Origin: JBCCJA01 sp039045975
GTDB taxonomy: Bacteria; Planctomycetota; Planctomycetia; Planctomycetales; Planctomycetaceae
Direction of reading: 5' to 3'
NCBI GenBank assembly: GCA_039045975.1
Contig: JBCCJA010000003.1
Coordinates: 62,001-126,000, forward strand
Length of the DNA: 64,000 nt
The notes under the pieces are model-generated. The model had not been told where the DNA came from and did no database searches. It worked only from the letters and a program-made list of their open reading frames with translations. Below, one piece after another: positions 9,450 to 17,562 of this stretch. The position numbers and the translations under genes are program-made. Position 1 is the stretch's first letter. Each line of letters begins with the position of its first letter.

Positions 9450-10718
9450 TCAATTCGACAGTAAGACGCGGAGCATCTCCTCGGTCGTCGTGACGCCCTC
9501 GCGGACCTTGCGGCGGGCAGAATCTTCGAGCGTCTGCATGCCGTGGGCTTTCGCGAGTTCCCGCAGTTCACTGGTCGAGGCGCCGTGCCGGACGGCGCGG
9601 CGGAACTCCTCGTCGAGCGGCAGGACTTCGAAGATGGCCGTCCGCCCGGCGTAGCCGGTGTGGAAGTTCGTGTCGGCCGCGATGCCGCGGGTCAGTTCGA
9701 CGTGTTCGGCCTCGTGGTGCTCGATGTGCAGCAGTTCGCACTCGGCCCCGTCGGGGCGGTACTTCTCGCTATTTTCCGGGTCGATGACCCGTAGCAGCCG
9801 CTGCGAGACGATGCAGTTGACGGCGTCCGCGATGAACATCGGCGGGACGCCGAACTCGCGTAAGACGTCGATCGCGCTGACGGCGTCGTTCGCGTGCAGC
9901 GAACTGAGTACGAGCACGCCCGTCAGGCCGGCACGGGCGGCGATCTGGGCCGTCTCCGGGTCGCGGATCTCGCCGACCATCATCACGTTCGGGTCCATGC
10001 GGAGGACGCCGCGGAGCGCTTCGGGGAAGCCGAAGCCGATCTTCGGTTCGACCTGGATCTGGTTGATCCCCTCGACCCGGCGTTCGACCGGGTCTTCGAT
10101 CGTCGTGAGGCTGACGTCGTCCTTGTTGAGGGCGTTGATGCAGCTGTACATCGTCGTCGATTTGCCCGAGCCGACCGGGCCGACGGTCAGCACCATGCCG
10201 TACGGCTGGCCGATCTGTTTCATGAGCAATTCGGCCTGGTCTTCGTACAGGCCGAGTTCGGCGAGCTTCGTGAACGCCCGCGAGTCGGGCATCAGCCGCA
10301 GGACGAGCCGTTCGCCGAAGATCGTCGGACTCGAACCGACGCGGATGTCACGCTCGTTGCGGGCCGCCGAGTTCGAGATGTGCCCGTCCTGGGCGTGACG
10401 CCGCTCGGTGATGTCCATCCCCGCGAGCAGCTTGACGCGTGAGACGACGTTCGACCGCATCGACGCCGGCAGCCGCAGCACCTCGTGCAGCAGTCCGTCG
10501 ACCCGCAGCCGGATCCGCAGGCCGTCGGCCGTCGGGTCGAAATGGACGTCGGTCGCGTTGAGTTGGAAGGCGCGTTCGATCAGCAGGTCGACGAGCGGCC
10601 CGGGTCCGACGACGCCGGCCAGCCCGGCCAGTTCTGCCTGCAAGGCCTTCTGGCGGCTGTCGCCGGTCGAGGCTTTGGGGTCTTGGCCGTCGGTCGCTCG
10701 GTCGGCGGTGGCGCTCAT
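9450..10718 (-). CDS. GspE/PilB-family secretion or pilus ATPase
   Basis: The 422-residue ATPase has an N2-type domain (ATDVHFDPTADGLRIRLRVDG), a Walker A GPVGSGKST at 180-188, an Asp box TIEDPVERR, Walker B RMDPNVMMVGEIRD and a His box GVLVLSSLHAND. It belongs to the type II secretion and type IV pilus assembly ATPases. It lacks the N1 domain and the four-Cys zinc element of many GspE proteins, so it is a short form. The ATG at 10718 with an upstream GGAG is chosen; a longer frame to 11342 is read-through into the STAS gene. No pilin, PilC or secretin is nearby. Confidence 0.88.
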   Translation of the reverse strand: MSATADRATDGQDPKASTGDSRQKALQAELAGLAGVVGPGPLVDLLIERAFQLNATDVHFDPTADGLRIRLRVDGLLHEVLRLPASMRSNVVSRVKLLAGMDITERRHAQDGHISNSAARNERDIRVGSSPTIFGERLVLRLMPDSRAFTKLAELGLYEDQAELLMKQIGQPYGMVLTVGPVGSGKSTTMYSCINALNKDDVSLTTIEDPVERRVEGINQIQVEPKIGFGFPEALRGVLRMDPNVMMVGEIRDPETAQIAARAGLTGVLVLSSLHANDAVSAIDVLREFGVPPMFIADAVNCIVSQRLLRVIDPENSEKYRPDGAECELLHIEHHEAEHVELTRGIAADTNFHTGYAGRTAIFEVLPLDEEFRRAVRHGASTSELRELAKAHGMQTLEDSARRKVREGVTTTEEMLRVLLSN

Positions 10719-10804
10719 CGTCTGCTCCGGGAAAGGCTGCCGTGGCTGAGGGGTGAAGCCGTCCCGCCGGATCCCCCGGCGGAGTCCGTGTGGGCCGACC
10801 GAGG

Positions 10805-11563
10805 TCACTCTTCGGCGGACGTCTCCGCGTCGCGTCCGGCCCCGTCCGGCTCTTCCGTCTCGGAAAGACCGTCGGGTGAGTCGTCTTCGGCTTCGACGGA
10901 GCCCGCTGCGGGCGGGGCCGCCGGTTTCGGGTCGCTGATCGCGAGCACGCCGCCGATCAAGACGCCGGCCCCGCCGACGCCCGCGACGGCCGCGAGGACC
11001 GAACCGATCGACACGCCGCCGACGAACCCGAACGCCGCCGCCGCGATCGAGACGAGCCCGCCGACGCAAAGACAGAGCACGGCCACGGCCTGCGGCAGCG
11101 TCCCCGGCGTGAGGACGCCGTAGAGCCCGACGCCGGCCGCCGCGAGTCCGACCCAGGCGATCGCGGCCGGGACGAGCCCGCCGCCCGCCCCGCCGCCGGC
11201 GGCGACCTCGCGGACGCCCTCTTCGGCGCTGTCGACCATGTTCCACTTGCGCGTCAGTCCGGCGAGTTCGAGCACCTCGAGGACCATCGGGCTCTCGTTG
11301 TAGACCGCCATCCGGCCGCCGCGTTCCTCGATCGTCCGCCAAACGCGGACGACCAACGCGACCATCGCGCTGCCCATGAAGTTCAGGTCCGAGAGGTCGA
11401 TCACGACCCGCGGGCGGTTCCGTCGGCCGACGCGGTCGACGATGCCGTCACCGATCTGCTCGATGTCGGCCCATTGGACCTCGTTGAGTTCGGGACGCGG
11501 CGCGACGACGAGGACGCCGCGGTCGACCTCCTCGAACCGGCACGCGGTGCTCGCGGTGGACAA
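10805..11563 (-). CDS. STAS-domain membrane protein
   Basis: Residues about 10-115 of this 252-residue protein form a STAS domain: LVVAPRPELNEVQW, then VVIDLSDLNFMGSAMVALVV and the motif NESPMVLEVLELAGL. The Ser in MGS sits where anti-sigma-factor antagonists are phosphorylated. Three or four hydrophobic Gly/Ala helices (about 130-215) follow, then an acidic Pro/Glu tail. A STAS domain fused to membrane helices suggests a membrane-anchored signalling partner. It lies 86 bases upstream of the PilB-type ATPase on the same strand. No partner kinase is visible. Confidence 0.8.
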   Translation of the reverse strand: MSTASTACRFEEVDRGVLVVAPRPELNEVQWADIEQIGDGIVDRVGRRNRPRVVIDLSDLNFMGSAMVALVVRVWRTIEERGGRMAVYNESPMVLEVLELAGLTRKWNMVDSAEEGVREVAAGGGAGGGLVPAAIAWVGLAAAGVGLYGVLTPGTLPQAVAVLCLCVGGLVSIAAAAFGFVGGVSIGSVLAAVAGVGGAGVLIGGVLAISDPKPAAPPAAGSVEAEDDSPDGLSETEEPDGAGRDAETSAEE

Positions 11564-11995
11564 GGACGACCTTTCGAAAGCCGAGCGATGCCTTCGCGGG
11601 ACGCCGTCCGGCGGCCCGCCGCGGCGTCTTCGCGAACGCGAACGACGCCGGAGTGAAACGGCCGCGTGACACTATCGCAACGGAGTCGGGATACAAAGGG
11701 CTCGCGGAATAGGCAGCGTTTATCTGAGGCACGCCTCGCCGGTCGACTCCGCCCGCACGGGCGGCGGCGAGCCTCCGGCCGGGGCACGGATCTGCCGGTC
11801 GCGGAGGTCGTGTCGGTTCCGCGACCCGGCCTCCCGGCGTCGCGGCCCGCGGGCCGACCGGTAATTGACAGCCCTTTCCGGCGACGCCTACGTTGCGAAG
11901 TCACGCGGACGTGGAAATTTCGTCCGTTCGAGACGCGAGTCCCGTCGTCCGCATCGCCCATTCCACCAGGCTTATCGCCCGGGCCTTCGATTTCG
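11564..11995. other. Divergent intergenic region, no gene seen
   Basis: These 432 bases separate the minus-strand STAS gene from the plus-strand coiled-coil gene. The frames open across it have no convincing start site or composition. It contains a short perfect hairpin (ccgcccg-ca-cgggcgg, near 11749) without a T-run, and presumably both promoters. No specific operator was recognised. Confidence 0.5.
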
Positions 11996-12637
11996 ATGAT
12001 CAAGTTCGCCCAAGTCCTGTCCGTCGGCGTCGCGGTGATCAGCCTGCTGTTCATGGCGCTGATGATCGTCGTCTCGACCGGCGGGCCTAACTGGCAGGCG
12101 ATCGCCGACGACATCGACGACTACTCGTTCGAGCCGGTCGCCACCGACATCGTGCGTTGGGAAGTCGTCCACCGCGTGACCGGCACGGCGATCGTGACCG
12201 CCGACACCCTCCCGGGCGCGATCGTCGCGGCCTTGAACGATTTGGACACGCGGCTGGCGAATGAGACGGTCGAACTCGAAGAAACGATCGAGGCCGTCCG
12301 CGCCCAGTCGGACCGCGTCGAAGAGTTCCGTGAGATCGACGGCGACGGGATCGAACGCGGGCTCGCGTTGGTCCGCTCGCAGATCGAACAGATCGAGGCG
12401 GAGACGGTCCGCCTCACAGCCGACGGCAAGACCGCGGCCGAACGGGCGACCGCGACCCGGGAGGTCGTCGACGCCCGTCGCGCCGACGTCGCACGCCTCG
12501 GCAGCGCGCTCAGCCACGTGCGGGCCCAACAGGCCGCCTACATGATTCAGAACGATCGGCTCGTCGACCGGCTGACCCGGATCCGCGGCGAACTGGACCG
12601 CGCGACGGCCCGACGGGAACTGCTGACCGGCGGCTGA
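11996..12637 (+). CDS. Coiled-coil membrane protein, function unknown
   Basis: The 213-residue protein begins MIKFAQVLSVGVAVISLLFM with one N-terminal membrane helix (about residues 5-27). Long Glu/Arg/Ala-rich heptads run from about 80 to 205 (ETVELEETIEAVRAQSDRVE, then LVRSQIEQIEAETVRL), so it is probably an anchored periplasmic coiled coil. The ATG at 11996 is chosen because it places the helix at the terminus; longer upstream frames lack coding character. It is followed 54 bases later by a gene of the same design, and then by mreB, which suggests a cell-envelope role. Confidence 0.8.
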   Translation: MIKFAQVLSVGVAVISLLFMALMIVVSTGGPNWQAIADDIDDYSFEPVATDIVRWEVVHRVTGTAIVTADTLPGAIVAALNDLDTRLANETVELEETIEAVRAQSDRVEEFREIDGDGIERGLALVRSQIEQIEAETVRLTADGKTAAERATATREVVDARRADVARLGSALSHVRAQQAAYMIQNDRLVDRLTRIRGELDRATARRELLTGG

Positions 12638-12691
12638 CGCACACGAAAGACAAGTCGGCGGGTTCGGCCCGCCCCGCTCCGAGGACACGCG

Positions 12692-13555
12692 ATGACCTTC
12701 GTCGGCAAAATCCTGATCGTGCTGCAGCTCGTGCTCAGCGTGTCGTTTCTAGCGTTTTCGGCCGCGATCTACACGGCCGAGACGAATTGGAAGACCGCGC
12801 ACGCGACCGTCCAGCAGCAACTCGACGACACGCGGCGTGAATCGGCGGCGGCCTCGGAAACCGCCGCGAACGAGAACGCCGCCCTCAGCGAAGAACTCGA
12901 GAACGTCAAGAACGAGCTTTCGCTGACGAACGAGAAACTGACCGACGCCGAGACGCTCGCCGAGCGTCAACTCGCCGAACTCGACGAAGTGCGGAGCGCT
13001 TACGACCGTCAGAGTTCGCTGACGACGATCGCCCAGGAGCAGGCCGCCGCGGCCGAGAACAACGCTACGCGGGTCAGCGAGCTCAACGCGGAATTGCAGT
13101 CGGTCAAGACCGAGCTGCTCAGCCGTAACAGGAAGCTCGACGACGAGTTGTACGCCCTCCGTCGCCAGGTCGATGCGATGCAGCAGAAGCAAAAGGCGGC
13201 GCTCGCGCGGAACGCCGACTACCTCGCGATCCTGACGACCAACGGGCTGTCGACCGACATTTCCGACTACCCCGACCTCGACCGCACGCCGCCGCCGCTG
13301 GTCGAGGGGCGTGTGCTCAACGTGCAGAAGCCGTCCCGCCGCGGAGCGTCAGAGTTCGTCGAAATCTCGCTCGGCGGGGACGACGGGTTGAAGCGGGGCG
13401 ACACGCTCTACGTGTTCTCTTACGACGACGGCGGGCAGTACCTCGGCAAGATCGTGCTCGACGAAGTCGAAGCCGACCGGGCCGTCGGGACCGTCGTCTC
13501 GAAATCGAAAAACGGCGTCATCGCGGAGGGGCAAAGTGTCACGACGAAGCTCTAA
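12692..13555 (+). CDS. Membrane-anchored coiled-coil protein with MreC-like plan
   Basis: The 287-residue protein has an N-terminal helix (MTFVGKILIVLQLVLSVSFL), a coiled coil from about 30 to 168 (ELENVKNELSLTNEKL and similar), and a C-terminal beta-rich domain (about 200-287: VEGRVLNVQ, GGDDGLKRGDTLYVF, YLGKIVLDEVEADRAVGTVV). Helix, coiled coil, then a beta domain with G-x-DGL-x-x-GD and LGKI-V motifs is the plan of MreC, the elongasome scaffold. MreC homology is an inference, not a clear match. Its 3' end overlaps the next small gene, and mreB follows within 300 bases. Confidence 0.8.
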   Translation: MTFVGKILIVLQLVLSVSFLAFSAAIYTAETNWKTAHATVQQQLDDTRRESAAASETAANENAALSEELENVKNELSLTNEKLTDAETLAERQLAELDEVRSAYDRQSSLTTIAQEQAAAAENNATRVSELNAELQSVKTELLSRNRKLDDELYALRRQVDAMQQKQKAALARNADYLAILTTNGLSTDISDYPDLDRTPPPLVEGRVLNVQKPSRRGASEFVEISLGGDDGLKRGDTLYVFSYDDGGQYLGKIVLDEVEADRAVGTVVSKSKNGVIAEGQSVTTKL

Positions 13556-13691
13556 ACCGAAATCGGCGGGCCCGCCCCCGGAACCGGGGATCTACGACGG
13601 CCTGATGATCGTCTCGTGCGCGGCGTTGGTGACGGGCATTGTCTTCCTCTGCCTGCACCTGAACGACTACCAGTGGGCCGTCAGCGGCTGA
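13536..13691 (+). CDS. 51-residue single-helix membrane protein
   Basis: A GTG at 13536 preceded by GGAGGGG opens a 51-codon frame inside the last 20 bases of the preceding gene. The product begins MSRRSSKPKSAGPPPEPG, a basic, Pro-rich cytoplasmic tail. One hydrophobic helix follows (LMIVSCAALVTGIVFLCLHL, residues 23-42), then a short NDYQWAVSG end. The overlap and strong ribosome-binding site suggest translational coupling to the MreC-like gene. It occupies the slot where mreD would be expected but is far too small to be MreD. Confidence 0.7.
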   Translation: MSRRSSKPKSAGPPPEPGIYDGLMIVSCAALVTGIVFLCLHLNDYQWAVSG

Positions 13692-13844
13692 GCCGGCGGC
13701 CGGTCGACACGGGCCGACGGCTGAAGCGCTGACCAGTCGGCGGTCGGGGTCAGACGACTTCGCCGCGACGCCTCATCGGCCTTGTCGTTTTTACACGCGA
13801 CGACCTAGCTTCCGGCGGCCCGTCCGGTCATTCCGCGGTCGTCC

Positions 13845-14894
13845 GTGTCGTTCCCGTTCCGCGTCGTCCGCCGGAGTCTGTGCCCCGCCGTCGCGGTCGA
13901 TCTGGGGTCGGCGCGGACCCGGGTCGCCGTCGCCGGTCGCGGGCTGATCGTCGACGAGCCGTCGGTCGTCGCGGTCTCGACGGAGACGGGACGCGTGCTC
14001 GGCGGCGGGCGGGCCGTCGGCCGGGTCGCGAGCCAGATGCTCGGCCGCACGCCCGACGCGATCCGGGCGGTCCGGCCCGTCCGCGACGGCGTCGTCCGTG
14101 ACCTCGAACTCTGTACGCGTTTGCTGCGGCAATTCGTCGGGAAGTCGGCCCGCGGGTCGTTCGGGCTGAAGCCGGAGGTCGTCGTCACCGTGCCATCGGG
14201 ACTCAGTCCGGTCGAGCGGAGGGCCGTAGTCGAGGCCGCCGACCGCGCCGGCGCCGGCCGCGTCTCGGTGCTCGAAAAGTCACGGGCGGCGGCACTCGGC
14301 GTGGGCCTGCCGCTGGCGGAAGCGGCCGCCAATTTCGTCTGCGACATCGGCGCCGGGACGACCGACGTCGCGGTGCTCTCACTGGGCGGGGTCGTCGCCG
14401 CGCGGACGACGCGGGCCGCCGGCGACGCCTGCGACCTCGCGATCGTCGAGTACGTCCGGCGGCGTCACTCGTTACGGATCGGCGTCGGCGCCGCCGAGCG
14501 GTTGAAGACCGAGATCGGGTCGGCGGTCCCGCTCGAGACCGAACTGACCCGCGAGGTCGGCGGGCTCGACGTCCCCGGCGGCGTGCCACGCCGCGCCGTC
14601 GTGACCAGCGAAGAGATCCGTCAGGCGATCGACGGACCGCTCTCGGAGGTCGTCGCCGCGATCCGCGGCGTGATCGAAAGCTGTGACCCGGAATTGGTCG
14701 GCGACCTGTCCGAATCGGGGCTGACGCTCGCCGGCGGGACGGCCGCGTTACGTGGCATCGATCGCTATCTCGCCGACCGGGTCGGCCTGCCCGTGCTTAT
14801 CGCCGACGAGCCGGCGCGGGCGGCGTGCCGCGGGGCCGCGGTCTGTGTCGACGACCTCCGCGGCTGGCGGCGACTGCTCGACGCGGCCGACTGA
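13845..14894 (+). CDS. mreB: MreB-family actin-like protein
   Basis: MreB forms membrane-bound filaments that organise cell-wall synthesis. The 349-residue product has phosphate-1 VAVDLGSARTRVAV near residue 17, phosphate-2 FVCDIGAGTTDVAVLSLGG near 165, IGVGAAERLKTEIG and the adenosine motif LTLAGGTAALRGIDRYLAD. The start is a GTG at 13845. The sequence departs from canonical MreB in places (GLIVDEPSVVAVSTETGRVL), so it may be a paralogue. It lies 17 bases before the PBP2-like gene, which supports an elongasome-type role. Confidence 0.85.
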   Translation: MSFPFRVVRRSLCPAVAVDLGSARTRVAVAGRGLIVDEPSVVAVSTETGRVLGGGRAVGRVASQMLGRTPDAIRAVRPVRDGVVRDLELCTRLLRQFVGKSARGSFGLKPEVVVTVPSGLSPVERRAVVEAADRAGAGRVSVLEKSRAAALGVGLPLAEAAANFVCDIGAGTTDVAVLSLGGVVAARTTRAAGDACDLAIVEYVRRRHSLRIGVGAAERLKTEIGSAVPLETELTREVGGLDVPGGVPRRAVVTSEEIRQAIDGPLSEVVAAIRGVIESCDPELVGDLSESGLTLAGGTAALRGIDRYLADRVGLPVLIADEPARAACRGAAVCVDDLRGWRRLLDAAD

Positions 14895-14911
14895 CCGAGG
14901 GAGCAGGCCCG

Positions 14912-16909
14912 GTGACCCGCGACCCGCGAGACGCATTCACGGCGGACGAGCCGTCACGGCTGCCGCTCGACGCCCTGCCGGCGACGCGGATGCGGTGCCT
15001 CGCGGCCGCCTGCTGCCTGCCGCTGGCCGCGGTCGCGTTCCGGCTCGCCGACGTGCAACAGACGATGGCGGCCCGCGACGCGACCGACGCAGTCCCGCTA
15101 CGAGCCCGCGTCGAGCCGATCGACGCCCGCGACGGGACCGTTACGACGGCCGACGGCCGTCCGCTCGCCGCCGACGTCACGGCGTTCGAACTCCGTGTCG
15201 AGTACCGCTGGCTGGAGTCGGAGCCCGACCGGGACTGGCTCGACCGTCAGGCCCGACGACTCGTCAAAGCCGGCGAGGCCGCCGACCGCCCCGCCGCACG
15301 GGAGATCCTCGCCCGCTGACGCGATCAACTCTGGGCCGAGCTCGCCACACTGACGGGCGACGAACGGCGTCTGGCCGAACGCCGCGTCGCCGTCGAGCGG
15401 CGGGTCACACGGGTCCGCGACGACGTCCAACGGCGTCGTAACGCGAGGACGAACGGGCCGTCCGCGGACGCCGGCTCCGACCGACCGTTCGCCGACCTGT
15501 GGCGGCGGCTCGTCGGGACGGGCCGGGCGACGCGTCCCGAGAAGCTCGTGATCGCCGAAGAGTTGCAGTCACACGCGGTCGCGACGATCTCACGCGAACG
15601 GGCCGACTCGATCGTCGCCGACCCCGGGCGGTTCCCCGGCGTCGACGTCCGCGAGGGACGCCGCCGCGCGTACGCCGCGTCGGCTCCGGTGCACCTGCTG
15701 GGGACGCGGCTGGCGGCGACCGGCGTCGACGCGACGCGGGGGGCCGACGGGATCGAGCGGATATTCGACGCCCATCTGGCCGGCGTGCCGGGAGAGCGGG
15801 TCGTCCGCACCGATCGCGACGGCGGTGTCGCGCGTGTCGAGCCGGTTCGCGACCCGCTACCCGGCCACGACCTCGTGCTCACGATCGACGGCGGGCTGCA
15901 GGCGGCCGTCGCCGCGGCCTGTGACGAACTGGTCGACCGCGGGGCCGCGGTCGTGCTCGACGTCGACTCGGGGGCGGTGTTGGCGATCGCGTCGCGGCCG
16001 GCGTTCGACGCGGAAGCGGCATCGGCCCGGGACACGCGGTTCTGGGACACGATCGGCGGGCAGGACGCCGATCCGCTCTTCGACCGTGCCCTCAACGGCC
16101 GGTACCGGGCGGGGGCGGCCGTCGCACCGTTCATCGTCGCCGCGGCCGTCGATGCCGGCGTGGTCGGGGCGGAATCTCAGTTTTTCTGCGGGAGTCCGGG
16201 CGGCGAGGCGGACGATCACCCTTGCCCGATCGTCGGCGAGACGGCACTCGGGCACGGCACGGTCACGCTGCGGGATGCGATCTCACTGCCGTGCGTCGCG
16301 TCGCTGGCCGCACTGTCTGACGCGTTGGCGGAGAAGAAGCGGGAGCATCCGCTCGCGGTCTTCGGGTTCGGGGACGACTACCAGACCGATCTGCCCCATC
16401 GGGCCGCGGGCGTGTTGTCGACTGCTCGGACCGACGGATCCCAAGACTCCCGATTCCGGCACCGTCTCGGCACGTCCCGCGTCACGCCGCTCGAAATGGC
16501 CCGGGCGGCGGCCGCTTTGGCGGGCGGGGGGCGGTTGCCGACGCCGCATGTCGTCCGAGGCCTCGGCGTCCGCGCCGCGGCCGGGACGCGCGCGACCGTC
16601 CCGGCCGTGACTCCGTCGCGGACCGCCGTCGACCCGCTTGCGGCGGCGACGGCGTTGTCCGGCATGCGGGCCGCGGTCGAGGATCCGGCCGGCTCGACGC
16701 ACGGATTGGCCGCCGTCTCGTCGGCAGCGGTCGCCGCGATCGGGGGGCACGTGGTCGATGCGGCCTCGGTCCATGACTGGGCGATCGCCGCCTGGCCGGC
16801 CGATGGCCCGACCCGCGTCATCGCCGTCGTCGTTGAAGACGTCAGGCCGGGCATGGCGGAGCGGGTCGCTGGGCGTGTGATCACGGCCGACACGTCCGCG
16901 GACGACTGA
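14912..16909 (+). pseudogene. PBP2-like protein, interrupted by in-frame TGA and lacking catalytic motifs
   Basis: Read through, 14912-16909 encodes a class B penicillin-binding-protein-like protein of about 665 residues. It has an N-terminal membrane helix, the dimerisation-domain motif RVEPIDARDGTVTTADGRPL, GIERIFDAHLAGVPGE, and a transpeptidase fold (GHDLVLTIDGGLQAA, VVLDVDSGAVLAIASRPAFD, TSRVTPLEMARAAAALAGGG). A TGA at 15317-15319 splits it, and the same frame continues as RDQLWAELATLTGDERR. The active-site SxxK is replaced by A-A-V-A (16115-16126), and KTG by A-I-G (16736-16744); no SxN is evident. The GTG at 14912 follows GGGAG, 17 bases after mreB. It may be a decayed gene, a non-catalytic scaffold, or partly a sequencing error. 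Confidence 0.75.
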
Positions 16910-17126
16910 CGGCTGACGGCTGCCGTCGGCCTGTCATTTTGGCCTTCGCCGATGCCGTGCGGCGTGCCTGTGGGACGCGGTCACCAACGTTTTTACGGTG
17001 AATCGACCGCCGGCTACTTTCGGTACCGGAAATGCTCCCCTCGTTTGGTGGAGAAGTTCCATCGACGGTCTGCCGGCTAGGCAGTCCACTTTCTGACAGT
17101 CGTTTTTCGAGACGGAGACCTTCCAG

Positions 17127-17432
17127 ATGGCTGCGACGGCGAAAAAGACGAAGCTCGTCCCCCTCGGCGATCGCGTCGTCGTGCGGCGGGAAGAGGCCGA
17201 AGAGACGACCGCCGGCGGCATCGTGCTGCCCGATTCGGCCCAAGATAAGCCGGCCCGCGGCGAGGTCGTCGCGATCGGCGACGGCCACGTCAAAGACGAC
17301 GGCGCGAAGACGCCGCTGACCGTGAAGGAAGGCGACCGCGTCATCTTCAGCAGCTACGCCGGGGACGAGATCACGATCGGCGACGAGGACTACTTGCTGA
17401 TGCGCGAGAGCGACATCCTCGCCACCTATTGA
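17127..17432 (+). CDS. groES: Co-chaperonin GroES
   Basis: GroES caps the GroEL folding chamber. The 101-residue protein has the typical KLVPLGDRVVVRREEAEETT opening, the mobile-loop region TTAGGIVLPDSAQDKPARGE, and the C-terminal EDYLLMRESDILATY. It is followed by groEL after 130 bases that carry an inverted repeat. I looked for a CIRCE operator in the 217 bases upstream and did not see one, so HrcA control is not supported. Confidence 0.97.
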   Translation: MAATAKKTKLVPLGDRVVVRREEAEETTAGGIVLPDSAQDKPARGEVVAIGDGHVKDDGAKTPLTVKEGDRVIFSSYAGDEITIGDEDYLLMRESDILATY

Positions 17433-17438
17433 TTAACC

Positions 17439-17532
17439 AGCCTTGCCGCGTGAGCGGCGAGGGGCGTGCCGGGACGGTCCCGATCGATCGCACGCGTGTC
17501 CGTTCATCCCCCGCCGCTGACGCGGCAGGGCT
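17439..17532. repeat. Diverged family A inverted repeat between groES and groEL
   Basis: The left arm agccttgccgcgtgagcggc and the right arm cgccgctgacgcggcagggct pair with few mismatches across a spacer of about 47 bases. It lies fully inside the groES-groEL gap, so it would be transcribed within the operon and could lower read-through or stabilise either message. Confidence 0.65.
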
Positions 17533-17562
17533 CGTTTTCATTGGAAAGTCTGGGAGCCACTC

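Noticed and set aside
10719..11342. Upstream extension of the PilB-type frame
   Set aside because: The added residues are Arg/Gly low complexity and overlap the STAS gene in another frame. The ATG at 10718 has a good ribosome site.
15317..15319. Selenocysteine at the in-frame TGA of the PBP2-like gene
   Set aside because: Class B PBPs have no selenocysteine or conserved Cys at this place, and no stem-loop typical of bacterial SECIS was evident after the codon.
16910..17126. CIRCE (HrcA) operator before groES
   Set aside because: No TTAGCACTC-type inverted repeat is present in the 217-base region.
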